DNA from: Acidimicrobiales bacterium | GTDB lineage: Bacteria > Actinomycetota > Acidimicrobiia > Acidimicrobiales > Palsa-688 | Direction: 5' to 3' | DNA: 8,845 bases | Assembly (NCBI GenBank): GCA_030039575.1 | Contig: JASHVH010000115.1 | Span: 1-8,845 of the forward strand | Shown: positions 1 to 7,264 of the stretch, one piece after another | How the letters are laid out: the number at the start of each line of letters is the position of its first letter | Position numbering within the stretch: position 1 is the first letter of the stretch | Program-made: the position numbers and the translations under genes | Notes under the pieces: model-generated | What the model was told of the DNA's origin: nothing | Database searches by the model: none | Seen by the model: the letters and a program-made list of their open reading frames with translations, nothing else

Positions 1-1409
1 ATGCTGAGCATTGGGTTGAGCGACGAGTACGGGTCCTGGAAGACGACCTGGACGAGCCGCGCAACCTGCTGGCGTTGCGCTTTGGTGAGCTTCTCCCGCC
101 TCGTCACGTCGATACCTCCGAGCACGATCGACCCCGAGCTCGGAACACTCAGGCCGAGTATGCATCGCGCCAATGTGGTCTTGCCCGAGCCGGTTTCGCC
201 GACAAGACCAAGCGATTCCCCGTCGGCGATCTCGAAGGACACGTCTTTGACTGCCAATGTCGTCTTGGCTGACGAGACCAACGAGCTCGTGCTGTAGCTC
301 TTGGACAGACCAACGACACGGAGCAAAGTCGTTGGCGCCAGGAGCTCCTCGGCCGCGTCTGTGGGGGCCGGCTCGGCCGGGACGAACAGCTCCTTCTGGC
401 GTTGCCACATCTCACCGCGGATTTCAGCGATGCGGACGCACGATGACCAACGGTTCCGCCCGATCCTTTCGAGGGTGGGACGCCGCGCTGTGCAGACGCC
501 GGCCCGCCAGTCGCAGCGATCGGCGAAAGCGCAACGGTCAGCCACGGAGTCGGCGGATGGCACGCTGCCCGGGATAGCGTTCAATTGCGCGGCCAGGAAA
601 GTGACTGGCGGGTCGGCCCGGAGCAGCCCGAGGCTGTACGGGTGGCCGGCAGCCCGCGTCAGATCGGCGGATGGCGACTCCTCAACAACGGACCCTGCGT
701 ACATGACAAGCACCCGTTCGGCGACTGAGAAGGCCACCCGAAGATTGTGGGTGATTAGCAGCAAGGCCATACCCCGGTTGCGCTGCAGCTGTTCTAGAAG
801 CGCCAGCACCTCGGCCTGGGTGGTGACGTCGAGGGCTGTGGTGGGCTCGTCGGCGATGAGAAAGTCCGGGTCGCCGCAAAGGGCAGCGCCTATGGCCACG
901 CGCTGGCGCATCCCGCCCGACAGCTGGAAGGGGTAGCGCCGAGCTACGACCTCCGGGTCGAGGCCGACCTCGCGGAGCCGGTTCCCCACCTCGGCTCGAG
1001 TCGCTGCCCGGCCGCGCCCTTTCACCCTGGGGAGTGATTCGCGCAGGCTCTCTCCGATCGTCTGGAGCGGGTTGAGCGCCGTGAAGGGGTCCTGCAACAC
1101 CATCCCGATCCTGGTGCCGCGTAGCTCGCGCATCGCCCGCTCGTTAGCACCAATGAGCGATGTCCCTGAAAAGCGGACATCTCCCCGCGCCCACACGCCT
1201 TCAGGCAAAACGCCCACGATCGAGCGGGCGGTCATGGTTTTGCCGCTCCCGGACTCGCCCACTATGGCCAGGGAGCTGCCGCGGCCAAGTTCGAAGCTCA
1301 CGTCACGGACGAGAGCGACAGGCGCTGAGGCCGAGCCCGCGTAAACCGAGAGGCCGCGCACCTCGAGCAGCGGAGCACCGGCCGGGCCCGGTTGGTCAGT
1401 GTAGGTCAG
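1..1409 (-). CDS. Fused DppD-DppF-type peptide ABC transporter ATPase, 3' end cut by window edge
   Basis: This protein powers the peptide-type importer encoded upstream; it should sit on the cytoplasmic face and drive transport by ATP hydrolysis. I translated the minus strand from 1409 to 3 as 469 codons without a stop. The first ATPase domain shows Walker A GESGSGKT (residues 51-58), Q-loop Q106, signature LSGGM (163-167), Walker B with DEPT (187-190) and H-loop H221. An oligo_HPY-type tail follows with four cysteines (C293, C299, C306, C324). After a linker (about 330-360) a second ATPase domain starts, with Walker A GETGSGKT (404-411) and Q-loop Q458; the window ends before its signature motif. 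In DppD/DppF systems these are usually two proteins. The start is uncertain: no ATG, GTG or TTG lies between the upstream stop (1437-1439) and GTG 1361, yet family-typical residues LLEV begin before that GTG. A CTG at 1409 overlaps the permease stop as CTGA. Function is well supported; substrate is unknown. Confidence 0.9.
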   Translation of the reverse strand, partial: MTYTDQPGPAGAPLLEVRGLSVYAGSASAPVALVRDVSFELGRGSSLAIVGESGSGKTMTARSIVGVLPEGVWARGDVRFSGTSLIGANERAMRELRGTRIGMVLQDPFTALNPLQTIGESLRESLPRVKGRGRAATRAEVGNRLREVGLDPEVVARRYPFQLSGGMRQRVAIGAALCGDPDFLIADEPTTALDVTTQAEVLALLEQLQRNRGMALLLITHNLRVAFSVAERVLVMYAGSVVEESPSADLTRAAGHPYSLGLLRADPPVTFLAAQLNAIPGSVPSADSVADRCAFADRCDWRAGVCTARRPTLERIGRNRWSSCVRIAEIRGEMWQRQKELFVPAEPAPTDAAEELLAPTTLLRVVGLSKSYSTSSLVSSAKTTLAVKDVSFEIADGESLGLVGETGSGKTTLARCILGLSVPSSGSIVLGGIDVTRREKLTKAQRQQVARLVQVVFQDPYSSLNPMLS

Positions 1410-2272
1410 CGGTCCGTCCCCGAACGTACGGCCCGTTCATAGCACCAGTCGCCTATAAGGGTGACACTCGTCGCCGTAATTATGATCAAGATGGCGGGGG
1501 CGATCGAAAGCCACGGGTTCTGCTGCAGCAGGCTCTCGCCGGCGTAGAGCAGCGCCCCCCAGCTGGGCGCTCCGGGCGGGGTACCGAAGCCGAGGTAGGC
1601 CAGGCCGGCCAGCCCGAGCAGCGCGCCCACGAAGTCGAGCAGGAAGGTGGCGATGATGGTGGGCAGGATGTTCGGCGCGATGTGGCGCGCTATGATCCGG
1701 CGCGAGGGCAGGCCGATGGTTCGGGCCGCTTCGACGTAGGGGAGGCGCACCTGAACCGACGTTGCCGCCCGGCACAGCCGTATCTCGCCGGGGATCGACA
1801 ACAGCAGAAGGACAAGCACAGCGAGCCAGTAGCCGCCGCCGACGACACCAACGATCACGATCACGACCAGCAGGCCTGGCAGGGCGTATAGCAGATCGGC
1901 CAAGCGGTTGACGAAGGCGTCCAGCGGGCCGCCCAGGAACCCGGCCGCCATGCCGAGCGAAGCCCCCAGCGTCACGGTCCCGAAGGCGATCAATGCGGGC
2001 CCTATCAGGGCGCTCCGCGTCCCGCCGATAACGAGGGAGAGAACGTCGCGCCCGTTGGAATCGGTGCCGAGCCAGTGCGCATGGGTCGGCCCGGCGGCGC
2101 TCAAGAAAAGGTTCTGGTAGAGCGGATTATAGGGCTCGACCAGGCCAGGGACCACAGTCAGGACCAGCATGATCAGGACCACGACGAAAGAGATGATCAC
2201 CGTTAGCGGGGGCAGACGGCGGACGGACGCTCTGCGGACGGCGACGGCAGGCTCAGCGGCAAGGGTGGTCAT
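1406..2272 (-). CDS. DppC/OppC-type peptide ABC transporter permease
   Basis: This is the second membrane subunit of the importer and forms the substrate channel with its neighbour. From ATG 2272 it has 288 residues, normal for the DppC/OppC family. A short cytoplasmic N-terminus is followed by a membrane helix (about 24-43), the family signature WLGTDSNGRD (67-76), and a series of hydrophobic segments to the C-terminus. The EAA loop that docks on the ATPase is visible at about 180-200 (YVEAARTIGLPSRR). The frame is open back to 2311, but that start would overlap the upstream permease by 38 nt. ATG 2272 lies one base after that permease's stop and has an AAGGTG ribosome site about 8 nt upstream, so I prefer it. 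The stop overlaps the possible CTG start of the ATPase. The two permeases and the ATPase are therefore tightly coupled. Transported substrate cannot be read from the sequence. Confidence 0.93.
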   Translation of the reverse strand: MTTLAAEPAVAVRRASVRRLPPLTVIISFVVVLIMLVLTVVPGLVEPYNPLYQNLFLSAAGPTHAHWLGTDSNGRDVLSLVIGGTRSALIGPALIAFGTVTLGASLGMAAGFLGGPLDAFVNRLADLLYALPGLLVVIVIVGVVGGGYWLAVLVLLLLSIPGEIRLCRAATSVQVRLPYVEAARTIGLPSRRIIARHIAPNILPTIIATFLLDFVGALLGLAGLAYLGFGTPPGAPSWGALLYAGESLLQQNPWLSIAPAILIIITATSVTLIGDWCYERAVRSGTDR

Positions 2273-2273
2273 T

Positions 2274-3236
2274 TCAACGCACCTTGGTCGAGAACCGAGT
2301 CCGCGGGTCAAGGATCAGCACGCCCACGTCGACTAGCAGGTTGACCACGACGACCAAGATCCCAAGAGCCATCGCCAAACCCTGCACGGTGGGGATGTCC
2401 TTGTCAGTAACAGCGGTCAGCAGCAAGGTGCCCGCCCCCGGGAGGGAGAACACCTGCTCGATAAATAGCCCTGCGGTTATGGCAATGATGAGTAGGATGC
2501 CGGCGCTGGTGAGGACCGGGACGGCGGCGTTGCGCAAGGTGTACTTGAGCAGGATGCGTCCCCGCCGCAGGCCGCGCAGGCGAGCGAAAGTGATGTAGTC
2601 CTGACTGACGACGTCGAGCACCGCCGCTCTGGTCTGGCGGACGACGATGGCGCCCAGGAGGGCAGCCAGCGTGAGTGCCGGCAAGGTCAGGTGCCAGAGG
2701 CGGCCGGCGAAGCCCGTGCCGAGGCCGTACACGGGGAACCAGCCCAAGGCCACCCCGAACACGTAAAGGCCAAGTATCGACGTGACGTATGCGGGAGCGC
2801 TAACTGCGGCCGTCGAAACAAGAGAGATCCCGCGGTCGGTTGCCCGGCCCCGACGCGTCCCGGCCAGCATCCCGAGCGGGATCCCGACCAGCACGACGAT
2901 TATCAAGGCGTAGAGCGCCAACTCGGCCGAGAGGCCGACGCGATCCAGGATAAGGGTAGTAACCGGCTCACCCGTTTCGACTGAAATGGACACGCCGAAG
3001 TTGAAGTGGACCGCTCCCTCGAGCCAGTGCCAGTACTGCAGAACTACAGGTTCGTTCAGGTGGTACTTGGCGTTCAGCGCCCGCACCAGCGCCGGCGAGG
3101 GCGGACGCGAACCCATCAACACCTGCAGGGTGGATCCCGGGCTCAGGTACAGCAGGCCGAACACAAGCATGCTCAACACCACGAGCAGCGCCAGGCCGCC
3201 GGCGAGCCGCCTCAGCAGGAAGAGGGTGATGCGCAT
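2274..3236 (-). CDS. DppB/OppB-type peptide ABC transporter permease
   Basis: This is the first membrane subunit of the importer. It has 320 residues, typical for DppB/OppB. The N-terminus is the usual short basic segment and first membrane helix (about 3-31), followed by the conserved LSPG turn (31-34). Further hydrophobic segments lie near 102-125, 137-168, 184-200, 240-262 and 285-309. The EAA motif is present at about 213-236 (DYITFARLRGLRRGR), the contact point for the ATPase. It starts at ATG 3236; I see no strong Shine-Dalgarno in front, only a weak G-rich stretch. It lies 63 nt downstream of the PLP-enzyme gene and runs into the DppC-type gene after 1 nt, so it belongs to the same transcription unit. 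The family is clear; whether it carries dipeptides, longer peptides or another compound is not. Confidence 0.94.
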   Translation of the reverse strand: MRITLFLLRRLAGGLALLVVLSMLVFGLLYLSPGSTLQVLMGSRPPSPALVRALNAKYHLNEPVVLQYWHWLEGAVHFNFGVSISVETGEPVTTLILDRVGLSAELALYALIIVVLVGIPLGMLAGTRRGRATDRGISLVSTAAVSAPAYVTSILGLYVFGVALGWFPVYGLGTGFAGRLWHLTLPALTLAALLGAIVVRQTRAAVLDVVSQDYITFARLRGLRRGRILLKYTLRNAAVPVLTSAGILLIIAITAGLFIEQVFSLPGAGTLLLTAVTDKDIPTVQGLAMALGILVVVVNLLVDVGVLILDPRTRFSTKVR

Positions 3237-3299
3237 GGGCCCAGTTTTAAAGAACCCTACGTGACGAACAGGTGTGGACGGGCGCCAGCGGAAACGGGT

Positions 3300-4436
3300 T
3301 CAAGCGGGCAAGGCATCGACAAGCTTGGCCACATCGGCCGCCGAGGTGTAGAAGTGGGGCGCAATTCGGATCGCGTCATTCCTGAGAGCACAGGCGATCT
3401 GCGCCTCCTGCAAGGTCGCGTGCACTGAGACTGAAGAAAGCGACGGGTGAACCAGGCTCAGAATTGCCGACCTCTCAGCCTCGACGCGCGAGCTGCGCAC
3501 CCGGTAACCCTTGGCCGAGGCTGATCCAGCCACCTCGTCGAGGACGGCGGAGATGTGAGCCTCGACCTGAGCCAAGCCCACCTCTTGCAGCAGGCCGATG
3601 CTGGCGCGCATCCCGGCGACTACCGGGATGGCGGCCACCGTCGATTCGAACCGGCGGGCACCACCTTTGGTCAGCGGGATGTCGACCGGACCAGCACCCA
3701 CTGCGTTCTTCCAGCCGATCTGGGGCGCCCGCAGTTCCTCCACCGCCCGGGTCGAGCAGTAAACGATCGCCACCCCGAAGCCCGAAAGCAGGAACTTATA
3801 GCCGTGCGCGGCGATGATGTCAGCGCCCATGGAAACGACGTCGACGTCCAGGCTGCCGATTGCCTGCACGGCGTCGACGGCCACCCATATACCGCGTGGA
3901 CGGGCCAGCGCCGCGATCTCGGCGATCGGCGCCCGGAAGCCGTGATCGGCATTGACCAGGCTCACGCATACCACGCGCGTACGCCCCGTGATCAACGCCT
4001 CGACGTCACCCACGTCGAAGCGGGACCGGCCCAGGTCTGGAACCATCCGTACCACGACCCCCCGAGATCGCAAGGCGGTCCATGGAGCGAGAGTGCCTGG
4101 AAAATCCCCTTCGTAGCAGATCACCTCGTCGCCTTCGTGCCAGTCGATGCCCTGGGTGACGAGGTCGATGCCCTCGCTGGTGCACTTCAAAAGAGCCACG
4201 TGGTCGCTGTCACAATGCAGCAACTTGGCCGCTTCGCTACGCAGTTTTTCCATCGACGCGCTGCCGCCGATCTGGGCGATCGGCAGTTCACTCATTCTCG
4301 TGGCAGCGTCCTGGCTGGCTCGCACGTGCGCCAGTGGCGTCGGGCCGAACGTGGCGTGGTCGAAGTAGGTCCAGCTCTGGACGATGGGGAACTCGTCCCG
4401 CCACTGCTCCACGTGCGCCGCCGAGATACGGCGCAC
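3300..4436 (-). CDS. PLP-dependent class V aminotransferase-fold enzyme (isopenicillin N epimerase / desulfurase-like)
   Basis: A fold-type I PLP enzyme of the aminotransferase class V family, probably cytoplasmic. The 378 residues match the family's usual length. Visible hallmarks are the N-terminal YFDHATFGPTP segment (24-34), a cofactor phosphate-binding TSEG (86-89), D188 in VAVDAVQ, which should pair with the pyridine nitrogen, Q191, and the Schiff-base lysine K214 in HGYKFLL. The C-terminal RIAPHFYTSAADV segment is also family-typical. There is no HHCA-type catalytic cysteine loop as in SufS, so sulfur transfer is unlikely; epimerase, lyase or aminotransferase chemistry remains open. 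The start is GTG 4436 with AGGG five bases upstream. It sits between the binding-protein gene (66 nt gap) and the permeases, which implies that it acts on the imported compound. A divergent RidA gene could hydrolyse an enamine product. Fold assignment is strong; the reaction is unknown. Confidence 0.88.
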   Translation of the reverse strand: MRRISAAHVEQWRDEFPIVQSWTYFDHATFGPTPLAHVRASQDAATRMSELPIAQIGGSASMEKLRSEAAKLLHCDSDHVALLKCTSEGIDLVTQGIDWHEGDEVICYEGDFPGTLAPWTALRSRGVVVRMVPDLGRSRFDVGDVEALITGRTRVVCVSLVNADHGFRAPIAEIAALARPRGIWVAVDAVQAIGSLDVDVVSMGADIIAAHGYKFLLSGFGVAIVYCSTRAVEELRAPQIGWKNAVGAGPVDIPLTKGGARRFESTVAAIPVVAGMRASIGLLQEVGLAQVEAHISAVLDEVAGSASAKGYRVRSSRVEAERSAILSLVHPSLSSVSVHATLQEAQIACALRNDAIRIAPHFYTSAADVAKLVDALPA

Positions 4437-4455
4437 GTCTACCCTAGAAATCGCC

Positions 4456-4469
4456 GGCTCCGCCGAGCC
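4456..4469 (-). other. Small hairpin between binding-protein and PLP-enzyme genes
   Basis: GGCTC and GAGCC form a perfect 5-bp stem with a 4-nt loop in the 66-nt gap of the operon. It lacks a T-run, so it is not a terminator. Short hairpins after binding-protein genes often stabilise the upstream mRNA and let it be expressed more than the permeases; here that is inference. Confidence 0.3.
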
Positions 4470-4502
4470 TCCAGGAGTTCCCTCTCCGCATGCTCGCGCG
4501 GG

Positions 4503-6155
4503 TTAGCTGGCCGGCTTGAGGTCGTAGATCCACTGGCCGGTTGTCATCTGGAACAGCGTCAGGCCCGAGGAACTGGTGAACTTATACCCCTTCAACACCA
4601 GAGGCGAGGGCTCCGTCCACAACGGGATGTAGGGGACCTGGTCAGCCACCTGGCTGAGTATGACTTTGGTCGCCGCCCAGCGCTGAGCCGAGGAGACGTC
4701 GGAGTTCACGACGTTAGAAGCATTATCGACGACTGGGTTCTGGAACTGGGCAAAGTTGTACGAGCCCTGCGGGCCCACAAAGTAGGTAAGGATCCCGGAG
4801 GGGTCGTTCACCAGAGCGTTGGCCAGCGTGAGCAGGTTGAGGCCAACCAGCTTGTGAGAGAAGAAGTCCCCGAACCAAGCGTTGAAACTGACGGGCTTTG
4901 GCGTCACCGTTATGCCTAAGGGCTTCAGCTCCTGCTGCAACGCCAGCACGAAGGTCAGCTCCCAAGGGACCGTGTCGATGTACTGGACCGTCGTCGAGAA
5001 CCCGTGGGGGTAGGCCGACTGCTTCATCTGAGCCTCGGCGGCGGACGGGCTGTAGTTGTAGCTTGGCAGGGTGGAGATGAACTTGTTCGCGGCTGCCAAG
5101 GAGCCGGCGACGTCGCTCACCTCGTAGTCCGGGACGAGCCCACCCGAGACGGGAGAAACGTTGTTGTCCAGGGCAGCGTGAGCCAGGGCCTGCTTCTGGA
5201 TGGCGTAGGCGATGGCGCGCCGTACGTGCACGTCGTTGAAGGGCGGCTTGGCCACATCGAAGCCGACCAGGTCGAGCGAGTTGGAGGGCGACTTGTAAAC
5301 CGACACGCCGGGGATGCTCGCCCACTGGTCGATGTCTTTCAGGTCGACGAGTTCACTCCCGTTGATCGACCCCGACCGGATAGCCAGCTCGCGTGAGTTG
5401 TCGTCAGTTATGACCGGGAACACCACGCTGTTGAATGGAGGGTATTTCCCCCAGTAGCCCGAGCTGCGCACAAGGGTAATGTTGCTGGCCGTGTCGCTCG
5501 AAACCTTGAACGGACCGGTCCCGATCGGCACAGCGCTCGCCGTCCCGAGCGCGCTCGCGTGAGCTTTGGCGAAAGCGGCGTTCTGGACGAGGACGGTCAT
5601 GGCGATGTCGGCCCGGGCCACCGGGTTAGGCGTCTTCAACTTGACCGTGACCGCGAGTGGTCCCGTCGGCGTAGCGCTGGCGATTGATGGCATCTGGGTG
5701 GCCGACGCCAGGCTCGGCTGTACGGCGTGCATGATGCTCCATGCCACGTCGGTGGCGGTGAGCGGCGCACCGTCGGAAAATTTCACCCCGCTGCGGATGT
5801 GGTACACGAGCGTCGTCGAGTTAGGCAGGTCAACCGATGTGGCCAGGACCGGCGTGTACTGGTTGGTGCTAGAGAGCGCCTCCAGGGGCTGCGTGACCAG
5901 CGACATGACCATGCCGGTGCCCTGGATCTCGGGGTCGACGGCGAAGTCGAGGGAGGACTGCGGGTCATCAAGTGCCCACGTGAACGTAGAGCCGCCGCTC
6001 CCTTGGGCGCGACCGTGCGCCGATGCCGATGCGCTGGTAGCTGGCGCTAGAGCAAGTATGGCCAACAAGCCTGAGGCGGAGGCCACAGCGCCGAGCCGAT
6101 GACCTGGGTGACGCGCCTTTTCCTTGCGCTGGTGGACGGTGGTTCTCTGGTGCAT
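4503..6155 (-). CDS. Exported family-5 (SBP_bac_5) peptide/nickel-type solute-binding protein
   Basis: This is the extracytoplasmic receptor that captures substrate and hands it to the permeases. The 550 residues fit the DppA/OppA family. The N-terminus has a long basic n-region (1-20), a hydrophobic stretch (about 21-38) and a probable signal-peptidase site after the alanine/serine run near residue 46. The mature part begins with the family-typical FTWALDDPQSSLD (58-70), and the SBP_bac_5 core signature is visible as VYHIRSGVKFSDG (117-129) then LTATDVAWSI (132-141). I see no cysteine near the cleavage site, so no lipobox; most Gram-positive relatives are lipoproteins. ATG 6155 has a strong AGGGGG ribosome site six bases upstream (6161-6167). 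It is the first gene of the operon and is probably the most highly translated. The ligand cannot be named; the family also binds nickel and other small ligands. Confidence 0.93.
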   Translation of the reverse strand: MHQRTTVHQRKEKARHPGHRLGAVASASGLLAILALAPATSASASAHGRAQGSGGSTFTWALDDPQSSLDFAVDPEIQGTGMVMSLVTQPLEALSSTNQYTPVLATSVDLPNSTTLVYHIRSGVKFSDGAPLTATDVAWSIMHAVQPSLASATQMPSIASATPTGPLAVTVKLKTPNPVARADIAMTVLVQNAAFAKAHASALGTASAVPIGTGPFKVSSDTASNITLVRSSGYWGKYPPFNSVVFPVITDDNSRELAIRSGSINGSELVDLKDIDQWASIPGVSVYKSPSNSLDLVGFDVAKPPFNDVHVRRAIAYAIQKQALAHAALDNNVSPVSGGLVPDYEVSDVAGSLAAANKFISTLPSYNYSPSAAEAQMKQSAYPHGFSTTVQYIDTVPWELTFVLALQQELKPLGITVTPKPVSFNAWFGDFFSHKLVGLNLLTLANALVNDPSGILTYFVGPQGSYNFAQFQNPVVDNASNVVNSDVSSAQRWAATKVILSQVADQVPYIPLWTEPSPLVLKGYKFTSSSGLTLFQMTTGQWIYDLKPAS

Positions 6156-6323
6156 AGTCGCCCCCTCATAGCAATGCCGCCGTTCGCATTGCGCACAGGG
6201 CGGCTACTTATTTTCCACGGGTCAGACCGGTATTTGATTTAAGGAAGAGCCGGCCGCTCCGCAAGGGCTACTCTGCCACCCTCATTTGAAGGTGTCAACG
6301 CGGCTGGCACGCCCGGTATCGGG

Positions 6324-6339
6324 GTGCGATGCATGGCAC
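6324..6339. repeat. 16-bp imperfect palindrome in divergent intergenic region
   Basis: GTGCGATGCATGGCAC is an inverted repeat with 8-bp arms and one mismatched pair, centred on ATGCAT. Its size and place between two divergent promoters fit a dimeric regulator site, but no regulator gene is in the window, so the role is inference. Confidence 0.35.
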
Positions 6340-6384
6340 GTACTCGTTTGGGCGGGACTGGCCGCACAGGATGTCATCGCTTGT

Positions 6385-6396
6385 TGGGCCGGCCCA
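6385..6396. repeat. 12-bp perfect palindrome upstream of RidA gene
   Basis: TGGGCCGGCCCA is perfectly self-complementary and lies 46 bp upstream of the chosen RidA start. It could be an operator or chance in GC-rich DNA. A weaker site follows at about 6412-6429, with ACGAG and CTCGT arms. Confidence 0.35.
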
Positions 6397-6441
6397 GCCC
6401 CACCGAGCCCGTGTCTGCACGAGACTGTACGCTCGTTTGCT

Positions 6442-6858
6442 ATGTCGAGGACTGACGATCCGAGCGCCAAGCGAGTTGTCCACACCGGGTCCGAACTGGG
6501 CCCGTATTCGGCGGCGATAGTGGCCGGCGAGCATTGTTACGTAGCGGGCATGGGAGGGTTCAAACCGGGGACGCGCCAGCTGGTCGAGGGCGGGATCGAG
6601 GCCGAGATCAAGACGACGCTCGACAACCTCGCGGCCACACTACAGCAGGCCGGCTTCCGCTTGGAGGATGTCGTCTCCGCCACCTGCTATCTGCGCGACC
6701 TCTCGAATTGGCCAGTCTTCAACGAGATCTACCGGGGCTACTTCGGTGAGGAGCCCCCGGCGCGCGCCGCCGTTGGGGTCAACGACCTGCCGGCGGGGGC
6801 GAACGTCGAGCTGACTTGTATTGCGTGGCGGGCCGGGGCACCAGCAGGAGGAGCCTGA
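6442..6858 (+). CDS. RidA-family (YjgF/YER057c/UK114) enamine/imine deaminase
   Basis: Rid proteins are small trimeric cytoplasmic enzymes that hydrolyse reactive enamines and imines, such as 2-aminoacrylate released by PLP enzymes, to ketoacids and ammonia. From ATG 6442 the protein has 138 residues, close to the usual 125-135. It shows GPYSAAI with Y22, YVAGMGG (33-39), the YLRDLSNW helix segment with N94 in FNEIY, the key arginine R108 in PPARAAV, the LPAGANVE stretch (116-123) with E123, and the closing TCIAW. R108 corresponds to the catalytic arginine of E. coli RidA (R105), so activity is likely; the following cysteine of the E. coli enzyme is alanine here. The frame is open to a TTG at 6286, but that extension is Trp/Cys-rich and unlike the family. 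The gene is divergent from the operon that encodes a PLP enzyme, which suggests shared metabolism. The exact Rid subfamily is uncertain. Confidence 0.9.
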   Translation: MSRTDDPSAKRVVHTGSELGPYSAAIVAGEHCYVAGMGGFKPGTRQLVEGGIEAEIKTTLDNLAATLQQAGFRLEDVVSATCYLRDLSNWPVFNEIYRGYFGEEPPARAAVGVNDLPAGANVELTCIAWRAGAPAGGA

Positions 6859-7264
6859 GCGTCACCGGCAGCGCAAATACCCCATGAAAGCTTGAGGTTT
6901 TCTTGGCCGCCGCCAGGCTTTTGAAGGTGCTGACTATCCCGAGTCCAAAATGGGATTTCAGGTGGGCGAAAGTCGAAAGCGTGTGCGTTAGCGACGAGGT
7001 GCACACGATCTAATAGCTCTCGAATGTACTGCTGACGATCCGCGGCAATTCCGACATCGCACTCATACTTTGTCATCGAAGATTCTAATGGAGAGCGCGA
7101 CACACCGTCCGAAATGTCTAGCAAACTGGTTCGATCTCTCGGGAGAAGGCTGCTTCCCTGTAATTGACCGCATGCAGAGACATAGAATTCGCCGGCGGCC
7201 CAGAGGACCTATCTGACACCCCCGAGATCGCGCCTGCCGGATGCCAGCGATGCGCGCCTCCTAA
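6859..7264. other. Lower-GC stretch without a recognised gene
   Basis: No family is recognisable here on either strand. One hand-counted 120-nt piece (6961-7080) is about 52 % G+C, below the flanking genes. The longest candidate is a minus-strand frame from ATG 7076 (or 7124), beginning MTKYECDVGIAADRQQ; its first 45 residues look protein-like. It then runs antisense into the RidA 3' end, has no Shine-Dalgarno, and resembles nothing I know. It may be a decayed gene fragment. CGATCTC at 7132-7138 recurs inverted near 7225, too weak to define an element. Confidence 0.4.
6902..6922 (+). terminator. Possible rho-independent terminator after RidA gene
   Basis: CTTGGC and GCCAGG form a 6-bp stem (one G-U pair) with loop CGCC, followed by CTTTT. 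It begins 44 nt after the RidA stop, a fitting place. The stem and T-run are short, so termination may be inefficient. Confidence 0.35.

Larger units (their letters stand above)
6156..6441. promoter_or_regulatory. Divergent promoter region between transporter operon and RidA gene
   Basis: This 286-bp gap must carry promoters in both directions. For the operon (minus strand) a TTGACA hexamer lies at 6298-6293, with CAGAGT 17 bp downstream as a poor -10. An alternative is TTGCGG with TTAAAT 16 bp later, in the AT-richer stretch near 6238-6265. Neither is certain. For the RidA gene I find no convincing -35/-10 pair and no clear Shine-Dalgarno before ATG 6442, so a leaderless or weak start is possible. 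Two palindromes in the RidA-proximal half are listed separately and may be operators. Confidence 0.4.

Noticed and set aside
2273..2311. Longer DppC-type start at 2311
   Set aside because: It would overlap the upstream permease by 38 nt, while ATG 2272 has a good ribosome site and sits one base after that gene's stop.
3555..4919. Long plus-strand frame of 454 codons
   Set aside because: It lies antisense to the PLP enzyme and binding protein, both of which have clear family motifs; its sequence is His/Arg/Asp-rich with no domain, typical of a shadow in GC-rich DNA.
6286..6441. N-terminal extension of the RidA frame to a TTG at 6286
   Set aside because: The extra 52 residues are Trp/Cys-rich and unlike any Rid protein, they cover the intergenic palindromes, and ATG 6442 gives the family's normal length.
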